The position numbers and the translations under genes were made by a program. A stretch of 5,975 nt of DNA from Nitrospira sp. UBA6909 (GTDB lineage Bacteria; Nitrospirota; Nitrospiria; Nitrospirales; Nitrospiraceae). Under the pieces are notes generated by a model. That model was not told where the DNA came from, did no database searches, and saw only the letters and a program-made list of their open reading frames with translations. Of the stretch, positions 1 through 5,833 are shown in pieces. Position 1 is the first letter of the stretch. Every line of letters begins with the position of its first letter. The stretch spans positions 1 to 5,975 of the forward strand of contig DKBD01000149.1 in the NCBI GenBank assembly GCA_002451055.1, read 5' to 3'.

Positions 1-2
1 TG

Positions 3-389
3 CTCCAGGATGCGGGGCATACCGTCGTCGCCTACTATATCGTCCATGACGAACCGGGACAGATTCTGTTTCGGATCGGCCAAGGCGCCGCGAACAACGA
101 GATCCAGGCGATCATCATCAACGGAGGAACCGGCATCTCCCGGCGGGATTCGACGTTTGAAGCGGTCGATGCGATGTTGGAGAAACGGCTGGACGGCTTC
201 GGCGAGATCTTTCGCTATCTGACGTACCAAGAGATCGGATCACCGGCAATCATGAGCCGCGCCACAGCCGGCATCGTCAAGAACCGGGTGGTTTTCTCCA
301 TCCCCGGTTCTGAGAATGCCGTGACGTTGGCGATGGAGAAGCTGATTCTGCCTGAACTCGGCCACCTGGTACAGCAACTCAACAAGTGA
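3..389 (+). CDS. moaB: MoaB/MogA-family molybdenum cofactor protein (5' truncated by window edge)
   Basis: The frame is open from the window edge to the TGA at 387-389, giving the last 128 residues of a protein whose family is usually about 160-180 residues. MoaB/MogA proteins bind molybdopterin and adenylylate it, a cytoplasmic step before molybdenum insertion. Visible family marks, numbered from the first visible codon, are the GGTG loop with a following Arg-Asp (GGTGISRRD, 41-49), an acidic Glu at 68 in the FGEIFR segment, the SRATAG segment (85-90) and PGS (101-103) before the C-terminal helix. An ATG at 174 lies inside the conserved core and is not the start. The gene lies upstream of, and in the same direction as, a molybdopterin enzyme, which fits a role in supplying its cofactor. 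MogA and MoaB are hard to tell apart from a fragment, so the symbol is less sure than the family. Confidence 0.9.
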   Translation, partial: LQDAGHTVVAYYIVHDEPGQILFRIGQGAANNEIQAIIINGGTGISRRDSTFEAVDAMLEKRLDGFGEIFRYLTYQEIGSPAIMSRATAGIVKNRVVFSIPGSENAVTLAMEKLILPELGHLVQQLNK

Positions 390-427
390 CCCTCTCTTTC
401 CGACATGCGACGCTTTCATCTTATGCC

Positions 428-443
428 CGGTTCGTACGACCCG
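428..443. repeat. 16-bp imperfect palindrome upstream of napA
   Basis: The palindrome lies in the 159-base gap between moaB and napA (390-548). Its core TCGTACGA (432-439) is a perfect 8-bp palindrome, and three further outer pairs form beyond one mismatch (CGG at 428-430 against CCG at 441-443). It could be an operator half-site pair for the napA operon or chance. I see no convincing sigma70 boxes, no FNR-like TTGAT-N4-ATCAA site and no clear rho-independent terminator in the rest of the gap. Confidence 0.3.
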
Positions 444-548
444 ACAGCCGCTGCTGAGTCCCCCCTCAAGAATGCAGACCCATTCGTCGATGAGTACATA
501 AGACCCGTCTAACCGCAAATTCGTGATACACTCAAAGAACGAATCATC

Positions 549-2825
549 ATGCCTCCTGATTCAGACAAACCACGTGGGCTGACACGCAGAGAACTGGTCC
601 GAGTCCTAGGCACATCGGTCGGTCTGGCCTGCCTCACCCCCCTCGCCGGCTGTGGCAGCTTCTGGGAACGCCAAACGGCCATTCCCGTGGATAGCTGGCA
701 TAAGGGTGTCTGCCGATTCTGCGGAACCGGTTGCGGCGTTATGATCGGCCTCAAAGACAATAAGGTAGCGGACGTCAAAGGGGATGACGACGCCCACAAC
801 CGGGGCCGCCTCTGCATCAAGGGCCTGGCCACCCGTGACATTCTTTATTCAGAGGGGCGCGCCCTTCACCCGATGATACGGAAGAACGGCGAGCTCCAGC
901 CTGCAAGCTGGGATGAAGCGATGACGCTGGTCGCCAGACGGTTCAAAGATGCCATTCAGGCGAACGGGCCGGACAGCGTCGCCTTCTACGGCAGCGGGCA
1001 GCTGTACACGCAGGAAAGCTATACCGCGAACAAACTCTTCAAGGCCGGCATCGGCACGAACAATGTGGACGGCAACCCGCGGCTTTGCATGGCCTCGGCA
1101 GTCACCGGCTACACCACGACCTTCGGTAAGGACGAGCCGGCTGGCTGCTATGAGGACATCGACCATGCCGAGTGTTTCTTCATCACGGGTTCGAACACCC
1201 TCGAGTGCCATCCCATCATCTGGGAGCGAGTCCGGGACCGCAAGCGGAGCCATCCCGCCACGAAGATCATCCTCGTCGATCCACGGAAGACCCCCACGGC
1301 ACGGCACGTGGACCTGCACCTGCCGATCCTGCCCGGCACAGACGTCTCGCTGTACAACGCGATGATCCACGTCTTTCTTGAAGAGAATTTCATCGATGCG
1401 GACATGGTCGAGCACTACCTCTCGTTCCAGGAGGGCGAGCAGAAACGGACCTTCGACGACTTCACGCGGCACATCGCGAAGTACGAACCGGAGACGGTCG
1501 CCAAAACCTGCGGCGTGACCGCGCAGGACATCCGCGAGGCGGCGTTCCTGTTCGCCTCGTCGAAGGCGACCCTGTCACTGTGGACAATGGGCCTGAACCA
1601 GCAGGTGCAGGGGACTGCCTCCAACCGCTTGGTCAGTGCCATGCATCTCCTGACGGGGCACTTTGGCCGACCTGGCGCCACGCCGTTTTCGTTGACGGGC
1701 CAGCCGAATGCCTGCGGCGGCGTGCGTGATACCGGCTCGCTCGCGCATGCACTTCCGAACGGGCGCCTCGTTGCCAACCCAAAACACCGTGAGGAAATGG
1801 AGGATCTGTGGAACGTCCCTCGCGGACGAATCAGCCCCAAACCAGGCCACCACACCGTCGCCCTGTTCGACGCGATGAACCGTGGAGCCGTGAAGTGCTG
1901 CCTCGTCATGTGCACGAATCCCGGGCAGACGCTCCCGAACGTCACGGCCTACCGAGAGGGCATGGAGAAGACCTTCTTGGTCGTGGTGGATACCTTTTAT
2001 CCGACGGAAACGACAAAATTCGCCGACGTGGTGCTGCCTGCCGCACTATGGGTGGAGAAGGAAGGAGTGACAGGCAACGCAGAGCGGAGGTACCACCTCT
2101 ATCCGAAGCTCGTCGATCCGCCTGGCGAGGCTCGAAGCGACCTGGAGATTCTCGTCGATCTGGCGACCCGTCTCGGCTACGGTGACCTGATCGCAGCTCG
2201 TACACCACGGGACGTCTGGGACGAATGGCGTAAGGTATCGGCTCACTCGCAATACAACTTCGAGGGCATCACCTACGAACGGCTGCAGAAGGAACGCGGC
2301 ATACTCTGGCCCTGCCCCACAGAAACGCATCCGGGGACCAAACGGCGGTACGTCCCAGGACAGGACCCCATGGCCTCCGGCACGGGCCGGTTCGACTTCT
2401 ACGGCAAACCAGACGGGCGGGCTGTGGTCTGGCTCGATCATCAGGAAGAACCGCTGGATCTATACTCAGACGAGTACCCGCTGATCTTCAACACAGGGCG
2501 GATCCTGGAGCACTGGCATACGATGACCATCACCGGCCAGGCGCCGACGCTCAAGGACATCCATCCTGACTACCTGGAGATCCACCCCTATGACGCCCAC
2601 CGGCTCAAGATCACGGACGGCGATCCGGTCATCGTGAAGAGCCGGCGCGGAGAAGTCGAGTTGCGCGCCCGCCTGTCCGACATCGTGCGGCCCGGCATGG
2701 TGTTCGCGACGATGCACTCAGCCCGGCACCTTATCAATCAATCGACCCACGATGCACACGACCCCTTTTCAAAACAGCCGGCGTTCAAGCGCTGTGCGGT
2801 ATCGGTCCGAACGAAAACGGTCTAG
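549..2825 (+). CDS. napA: NapA-type periplasmic nitrate reductase catalytic subunit, predicted Tat lipoprotein
   Basis: A 758-residue Mo-bisMGD oxidoreductase of the DMSO reductase superfamily, expected to reduce nitrate to nitrite in the periplasm. The N-terminus has a twin-arginine motif (TRREL, 12-16), a hydrophobic stretch and a lipobox LAGC with Cys35. The [4Fe-4S] ligands are Cys55, Cys58, Cys62 and Cys89, followed by Lys91, which usually sits between cluster and pterin. The probable Mo ligand is Cys180 in NPRLCMASAV. Later NapA hallmarks include the FSLTGQPNACGGVRD, FYGKPDGRAV and EHWHT segments. Length and motif spelling recall the shorter monomeric Desulfovibrio NapA (about 755 residues) more than the roughly 828-residue enterobacterial form; this comparison is from memory. 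ATG 549 is the only reasonable start: an in-frame TAA lies at 510-512, and this start is needed for the Tat signal. No good Shine-Dalgarno precedes it. The tetraheme cytochrome gene follows after 13 bases. NasA-like or other oxyanion reductase activity remains possible. Confidence 0.92.
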   Translation: MPPDSDKPRGLTRRELVRVLGTSVGLACLTPLAGCGSFWERQTAIPVDSWHKGVCRFCGTGCGVMIGLKDNKVADVKGDDDAHNRGRLCIKGLATRDILYSEGRALHPMIRKNGELQPASWDEAMTLVARRFKDAIQANGPDSVAFYGSGQLYTQESYTANKLFKAGIGTNNVDGNPRLCMASAVTGYTTTFGKDEPAGCYEDIDHAECFFITGSNTLECHPIIWERVRDRKRSHPATKIILVDPRKTPTARHVDLHLPILPGTDVSLYNAMIHVFLEENFIDADMVEHYLSFQEGEQKRTFDDFTRHIAKYEPETVAKTCGVTAQDIREAAFLFASSKATLSLWTMGLNQQVQGTASNRLVSAMHLLTGHFGRPGATPFSLTGQPNACGGVRDTGSLAHALPNGRLVANPKHREEMEDLWNVPRGRISPKPGHHTVALFDAMNRGAVKCCLVMCTNPGQTLPNVTAYREGMEKTFLVVVDTFYPTETTKFADVVLPAALWVEKEGVTGNAERRYHLYPKLVDPPGEARSDLEILVDLATRLGYGDLIAARTPRDVWDEWRKVSAHSQYNFEGITYERLQKERGILWPCPTETHPGTKRRYVPGQDPMASGTGRFDFYGKPDGRAVVWLDHQEEPLDLYSDEYPLIFNTGRILEHWHTMTITGQAPTLKDIHPDYLEIHPYDAHRLKITDGDPVIVKSRRGEVELRARLSDIVRPGMVFATMHSARHLINQSTHDAHDPFSKQPAFKRCAVSVRTKTV

Positions 2826-2838
2826 CAACGGAGAGACA

Positions 2839-3585
2839 ATGGCACGGCCGCTCCGGCAATCCCTCATCGCATTCATGACCGTCGCCGGCCTGTGGGCCGC
2901 GCCGGCCTGGGCAGCCGGAATGCGTGACGCTGTGTCCAGCGTGGACATCTTCCGCAGTATCGGCATCGCCGCCTCGGTGGCTGGCATCCTGCTGCTTATC
3001 CTTGTGCAGTACGTGTACCGGAAGCGTCTCTCACATAGCACCTACCACCGGCTGCTCCTAGTCGGGGTATTTCTCTTGCCGCTCACCGCAACCTGGAGCA
3101 CGACGGCGACGGTGATGGAAGGCACCAAGTCGGTACAGGCTTGCAGATCCTGCCACGTCATGCATCCGTTCGTGAATGACATGACCAACCCGAGCAGCCC
3201 CACGCTGGCCGCCCGGCACTACCGGAACAACTGGATCGCGAAAGACCAGTGCTACGCCTGCCACGTCACCTACGGCGCGACCGGAACTCTGGCTGGCAAA
3301 CGGGACGGCTTCCGGCACTGGTTCCATTATGTAACCAACACCTACCCTGACCCTATCCAGTACGTGGGAAGCTATGCAAACTCCAATTGCCTGTCGTGTC
3401 ACCAGGGAACCGGAAAATGGGAGCGCGTCAAAAGTCACCAGACACTTGTGGGGGAACTGTCGGCAGATCGCATCGCCTGCGTCACGTGCCATGGACCGCC
3501 GCATCCCCTCCCTCACGAGCGAACCGTAGCGATGGCCAACCGGGATGCGTCACGCAGAATGGCGGGAGGACCTGATGGACAGTGA
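2839..3585 (+). CDS. Membrane-anchored tetraheme cytochrome c, NapC/NirT/NrfH-like
   Basis: A 248-residue protein with four CxxCH heme sites: CRSCH (102-106), CYACH (138-142), CLSCH (184-188) and CVTCH (214-218). The first reads CxxCHxM (Met108), as in NrfH/NapC-type quinol dehydrogenases, where that Met can ligate heme 1. The N-terminus looks like a cleavable Sec signal ending AWA-A (25/26). Two membrane helices follow, about 41-60 and 72-90, separated by a basic RKR (61-63). This topology places the hemes in the periplasm. Start ATG 2839 was chosen over an upstream in-frame ATG at 2752 because GGAG (2830-2833) is well spaced from it, the signal peptide begins there, and 2752 lies inside napA. 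The likely role is to pass electrons from membrane quinol to NapA. Classical NapC has one N-terminal helix, so the signal peptide plus two helices is somewhat unusual. Functional assignment is by motif and context. Confidence 0.85.
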   Translation: MARPLRQSLIAFMTVAGLWAAPAWAAGMRDAVSSVDIFRSIGIAASVAGILLLILVQYVYRKRLSHSTYHRLLLVGVFLLPLTATWSTTATVMEGTKSVQACRSCHVMHPFVNDMTNPSSPTLAARHYRNNWIAKDQCYACHVTYGATGTLAGKRDGFRHWFHYVTNTYPDPIQYVGSYANSNCLSCHQGTGKWERVKSHQTLVGELSADRIACVTCHGPPHPLPHERTVAMANRDASRRMAGGPDGQ

Positions 3586-3814
3586 CAAACTTACAGTCTC
3601 GTACCAGACGTCAACGTGGGTGACCAGGCAATTGATGCTGGCTGTCAACTGCGCCATCGTTGGCCTCGCCTGCATTCTGCTCTTCCTCTGGTACGAGTTC
3701 GGGGCCTGGACGATCGGCTTAGGCACCTTCGTCGGCATCCCCCTGCTGGGGGTCGCCGTGCTCCTCTACATCGGTGCTGTCGTCACCGACCTGAAGACAC
3801 GGAATGCACTATAA
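3575..3814 (+). CDS. Small two-helix membrane protein of the nap-like operon
   Basis: A 79-residue protein that I do not recognise. ATG 3575 is preceded by a strong Shine-Dalgarno GGGAGG (3564-3569), five bases away, and the gene overlaps the last 11 bases of the cytochrome gene in another frame, a sign of translational coupling. An in-frame ATG at 3545 lacks this site. The protein has two hydrophobic stretches, about residues 20-40 and 46-70, joined by a short turn (EFGAW, 41-45), with a polar N-terminus and a charged tail (DLKTRNAL). There are no cysteine pairs or CxxCH motifs, so it is not itself a redox carrier; Cys26 and Cys33 lie within the first helix. The position suggests a small subunit or assembly factor of the cytochrome-NapA complex, in the way NapE is a small membrane protein of some nap operons, but no sequence link to NapE is claimed. 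Confidence 0.75.
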   Translation: MDSDKLTVSYQTSTWVTRQLMLAVNCAIVGLACILLFLWYEFGAWTIGLGTFVGIPLLGVAVLLYIGAVVTDLKTRNAL

Positions 3815-3886
3815 GGCGACCGTCCACTGGAACTCGCCTTGATCAGCCAACCGAGCGACATCCAGCCTCTGCAAGGGCCTACCATC

Positions 3887-3982
3887 ATGCCTTGGCCAGG
3901 ATCCGAAGCAGCTCTGAAATTGACTGGAGAAAAGCTGATCCTGCCGGAACTCGACCACCTGGCGCAGCAACTCTCAAAGTAA
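3887..3982 (+). pseudogene. Relic of a second MoaB C-terminus (31 codons)
   Basis: The reading frame from ATG 3887 to TAA 3980-3982 encodes 31 residues that match the end of the left-edge MoaB. From PGSE to the final Lys, 20 of 28 residues are identical, including the run EKLILPEL, with no gap. At DNA level I count 61 of 87 identical bases, stop codon included, and eight codons differ silently. That pattern suggests the copy diverged under protein-level selection before being cut down. The GGTG core and all active-site parts are missing. The 24 codons before the ATG are in frame with the preceding 79-residue gene and contain no stop after its TAA (3812-3814), and they show no MoaB similarity that I can see. 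A weak AAGGG (3873-3877) precedes the ATG, so translation of a short peptide cannot be excluded. Confidence 0.7.
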
Positions 3983-3983
3983 C

Positions 3984-4065
3984 GGTAAGTGGTAAGTAGT
4001 GAGGCGTGAGGGGAGTCGTCAGACACTTGTCTTCACACCTTACTCCTTACCCTTTACCCCTCACT
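3984..4065. repeat. Inverted array of degenerate heptamers between convergent genes; possible bidirectional terminator
   Basis: The left arm holds four 7-mers end to end: GGTAAGT, GGTAAGT, AGTGAGG, CGTGAGG (3984-4011). The right arm holds five: CTTCACA, CCTTACT, CCTTACC, CTTTACC, CCTCACT (4031-4065). The arms are reverse complements in style. Pairing 3991-4011 with 4031-4051 gives 17 of 21 Watson-Crick pairs, plus two G-U pairs in plus-strand RNA, around a 19-base loop. Other registers shifted by seven bases also pair. It starts just after the MoaB relic and ends five bases before the stop of the CBS gene on the other strand, a fitting place for a shared terminator, although no good T-tract follows. 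It may equally be a copy of a genome-wide interspersed repeat. Confidence 0.75.
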
Positions 4066-4069
4066 GTTT

Positions 4070-4504
4070 CTAGTCTTGCGAGATCTTCGGCTCCGAATAC
4101 CCCATATCCTGCGGAATCATGGACTGCGCGTAGCGCTTGTAGTGCAGCAGGAGGTTGCGTACGGAGACGACACCGACGATCTCGCCGTTCTTGGTGACTC
4201 CGAGATGGCGCACGCCCAGATCAGCCATCATGTCCTGTGCGTCATCGACCGACTGGTTCCCCTCGATGGTGCAGATCGGCGTGGTCATGATCTTCTCCAC
4301 CGTGAGTTTCCCCAGCGGTTTACCCGTCGCCACAGCCCGTCGCACGATATCGGTATCGGTCACGATCCCGACCAGTTGTTTTCCTTTTTTTACAAGCAAT
4401 GACCCTACCCGAGCCGTGCGCATCGTCTTTGCGGCGCTCGCGATCGATGCCTTCGGCCCGATGAACTTCAGACGTTTGTTCGCAATCTGACTAATGCTGG
4501 CCAT
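4070..4504 (-). CDS. Stand-alone tandem CBS-domain protein
   Basis: A 144-residue protein made almost wholly of two CBS motifs, about residues 8-60 and 72-123. Each repeat ends with the usual pattern: LVGIVTDTDIVRRAV (44-58) in the first and IVGVVSVRNLLLHY (109-122) in the second. CBS pairs (Bateman modules) bind adenine nucleotides and act as energy or redox-state sensors. No catalytic or DNA-binding domain is fused, so this is probably a free cytoplasmic regulator whose partner is not shown here. Asp50 and Asp52 in the TDTD turn lie where ribose-binding acidic residues usually occur. The start is supported by a purine-rich GGGGGAGGGG directly before the ATG (plus coordinates 4505-4514). The gene converges on the napA operon across the heptamer array and lies downstream of the dehydrogenase gene on the same strand, 239 bases away, so it probably has its own promoter. 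Confidence 0.88.
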   Translation of the reverse strand: MASISQIANKRLKFIGPKASIASAAKTMRTARVGSLLVKKGKQLVGIVTDTDIVRRAVATGKPLGKLTVEKIMTTPICTIEGNQSVDDAQDMMADLGVRHLGVTKNGEIVGVVSVRNLLLHYKRYAQSMIPQDMGYSEPKISQD

Positions 4505-4557
4505 CCCCTCCCCCTTTCATCTTCCTCTCTCCACAAGGTTGACTGCAGACGTTCAAA

Positions 4558-4575
4558 GACCGATTCCGTTCGGTC
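4558..4575. repeat. Short hairpin in the CBS gene leader
   Basis: GACCGA (4558-4563) and TCGGTC (4570-4575) form a perfect 6-bp stem with a 6-base loop. On the minus strand it lies about 54-71 bases before the CBS start and 169 bases after the dehydrogenase stop. It is followed on that strand by only three T residues, so it is a weak terminator candidate for the dehydrogenase transcript or an operator/leader hairpin for the CBS gene. Confidence 0.35.
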
Positions 4576-4685
4576 GGGCATAGAGTATCATGAATGATTG
4601 GAACGTGCGAGGCCGTTCACGAGAAGAACCATCAGACAGAGGTACAGCACGCGACGAAATTTCAAAAGTTCCAGCCGAGACTCAT

Positions 4686-4705
4686 TTCAAATCTGGAGAT
4701 TTGAA
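4686..4705. repeat. Perfect 9-bp-arm palindrome
   Basis: TTCAAATCT (4686-4694) and AGATTTGAA (4697-4705) are exact reverse complements separated by GG. The element is AT-rich against its GC-rich surroundings and lies 38 bases past the stop of the dehydrogenase gene on the minus strand. It could be a dyad protein-binding site or part of a dispersed intergenic repeat. With only a 2-base gap it is better suited to DNA-level recognition than to an RNA hairpin without opening the central pairs. Confidence 0.6.
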
Positions 4706-4713
4706 CTTCGCTC

Positions 4714-4734
4714 CTCAGCACTCAGTTCTCAGCA
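4714..4734. repeat. Three tandem heptamers (CTCAGCA type)
   Basis: CTCAGCA, CTCAGTT and CTCAGCA follow each other without gaps just beyond the 3' end of the dehydrogenase gene. The 7-base period is the same as in the larger array at 3984-4065, although the unit sequence differs. The rest of the 4505-4743 gap shows the two small inverted repeats listed separately, and no gene that I can support. Confidence 0.55.
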
Positions 4735-4743
4735 CGATCCGAG

Positions 4744-5772
4744 TCAACACACGAGCACGATCTTGCCGAAAAACTTCCGGCTCAACATGAGCTCCTGCGC
4801 GGCCCGCGCGTCCTGCAGCGGATAGGTCCGGTCGATCACGGAGATCAACCGTTTCTGACCCATGAGTTCCGCCGCCTTCACAAGTTCCGCGCGAGTCCCC
4901 ATGTAGGAACCTTTGATCGTGAACTGGCGGGAATAGACATATCGGAGATCCAGCTTGACCTCCGCCCCGGTCGTCGCCCCACAGGTGATCAACCGCCCTC
5001 CCTTCGCCAACGATTGCAAACAGATGTCCCATACAGCCGGACCGACGTGCTCGATCACCACATCGACGCCCTTCCCTTCGGTCAACAGCTTCACCCGCTC
5101 CGCGACGTTCTCCTTGGCGTGATTGATCACCGCATCGGCACCCAGGACGACCGCCTTCGGAATCTTGCCGTCGGCACCGACCGTCGTCATCACCCGTGCC
5201 CCAGCCAACTTGGCCAGCTGAACAGCCATGCTCCCCACGCCGCTCCCCGCCCCCATCACCAACACCGTCTCGCCGTACTGCAAGCCGGCAAGGGCAAACA
5301 GCATATGAGAGGCCGTCACAGAGACGAGCGGAAACGCAGCGGCCTGTTCGAACGACAGATTCTCCGGCATCGGCAGCACATTCCGCACCGGGACCTTGAC
5401 ATATTCCGCATAGCCGCCGTGCGTCATCGCGCCGATCAACGAATAGGTCCGGCAAAAATTATCCCGGCCGGCCAGGCAAAATTCACAACGCCAACAACTG
5501 AGACCCGGAGACACGAAGACCCGATCTCCAACGTGCACGCCGCTCGCGTGACTCCCGACGTCTTCGACAACCCCGGCGATGTCCGATCCGGAAATATGCG
5601 GCAACGGCATCGGATAGGCGGGGTTCCCCTGCCGGATCCAAATATCAAGGTGGTTGAGCGCGCAGGCCTTGACACGGACCAACACCTCCTCCGGCCCGAT
5701 CACCGGCGTCGGCACCTCTTCGTACGACAACTTCTCCGGCCCACCATGCTCCCGAAACAACACCGCTTTCAT
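4744..5772 (-). CDS. Medium-chain zinc-type alcohol dehydrogenase / quinone oxidoreductase family protein
   Basis: A 342-residue MDR-superfamily oxidoreductase of normal length. The N-terminal catalytic GroES-like half is followed by a Rossmann domain with the nucleotide-binding loop GAGSGVG (174-180). A structural-zinc lobe is visible with Cys93, Cys96, Cys99 and Cys107. The usual catalytic-zinc motif GHE is not present; the corresponding stretch reads PHISGSD (58-64), as in quinone-oxidoreductase-like members, while Cys37, His41, His59 and Asp64 are possible metal or substrate contacts. No acidic residue follows the second Rossmann strand (TTVGADGK, 196-203), which leans towards NADPH, but this is a guess. 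The start is supported by GGGGAGG (plus 5781-5787), eight bases before the ATG. The substrate cannot be read from the sequence. The gene is divergent from the right-edge gene and has no evident link to the napA operon. Confidence 0.9.
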   Translation of the reverse strand: MKAVLFREHGGPEKLSYEEVPTPVIGPEEVLVRVKACALNHLDIWIRQGNPAYPMPLPHISGSDIAGVVEDVGSHASGVHVGDRVFVSPGLSCWRCEFCLAGRDNFCRTYSLIGAMTHGGYAEYVKVPVRNVLPMPENLSFEQAAAFPLVSVTASHMLFALAGLQYGETVLVMGAGSGVGSMAVQLAKLAGARVMTTVGADGKIPKAVVLGADAVINHAKENVAERVKLLTEGKGVDVVIEHVGPAVWDICLQSLAKGGRLITCGATTGAEVKLDLRYVYSRQFTIKGSYMGTRAELVKAAELMGQKRLISVIDRTYPLQDARAAQELMLSRKFFGKIVLVC

Positions 5773-5833
5773 CTCTTCATCCTCCCCTCATACACAAAGC
5801 TTTGAAGCGGCTGGTACGATCATAGGTATCAGA

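Noticed and set aside
519..544. ATTCGT/ACGAAT 6-bp stem just before the napA start
   Set aside because: A weak stem with a 14-base loop and no supporting pairs inside or outside; probably chance.
849..1472. Long minus-strand open frame (207 residues) inside napA
   Set aside because: It lies wholly antisense to a clearly conserved oxidoreductase and shows no recognisable domain; it is a shadow of codon bias.
2752..2838. Upstream in-frame extension of the cytochrome gene from ATG 2752
   Set aside because: It overlaps the napA 3' end, lacks a ribosome site, and puts a basic polar stretch before a complete signal peptide that begins at 2839 behind a good GGAG.
4590..4790. 66-residue plus-strand open frame between the CBS and dehydrogenase genes
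   Set aside because: No ribosome site, low-complexity polar composition, and it runs across repeats into the 3' end of the dehydrogenase on the other strand.
5795..5804. 10-bp palindrome CAAAGCTTTG before the dehydrogenase
   Set aside because: Too short and too common by chance to call a site without conservation data.
5014..5805. 263-residue plus-strand open frame opposite the dehydrogenase
   Set aside because: The minus-strand frame has a full MDR domain pattern and a good ribosome site. This frame is its antisense shadow, rich in Arg, His and Pro.
5819..5824. TATGAT on the minus strand as a -10 box for the dehydrogenase gene
   Set aside because: No acceptable -35 hexamer lies 16-18 bases upstream, so the promoter call is not supported.
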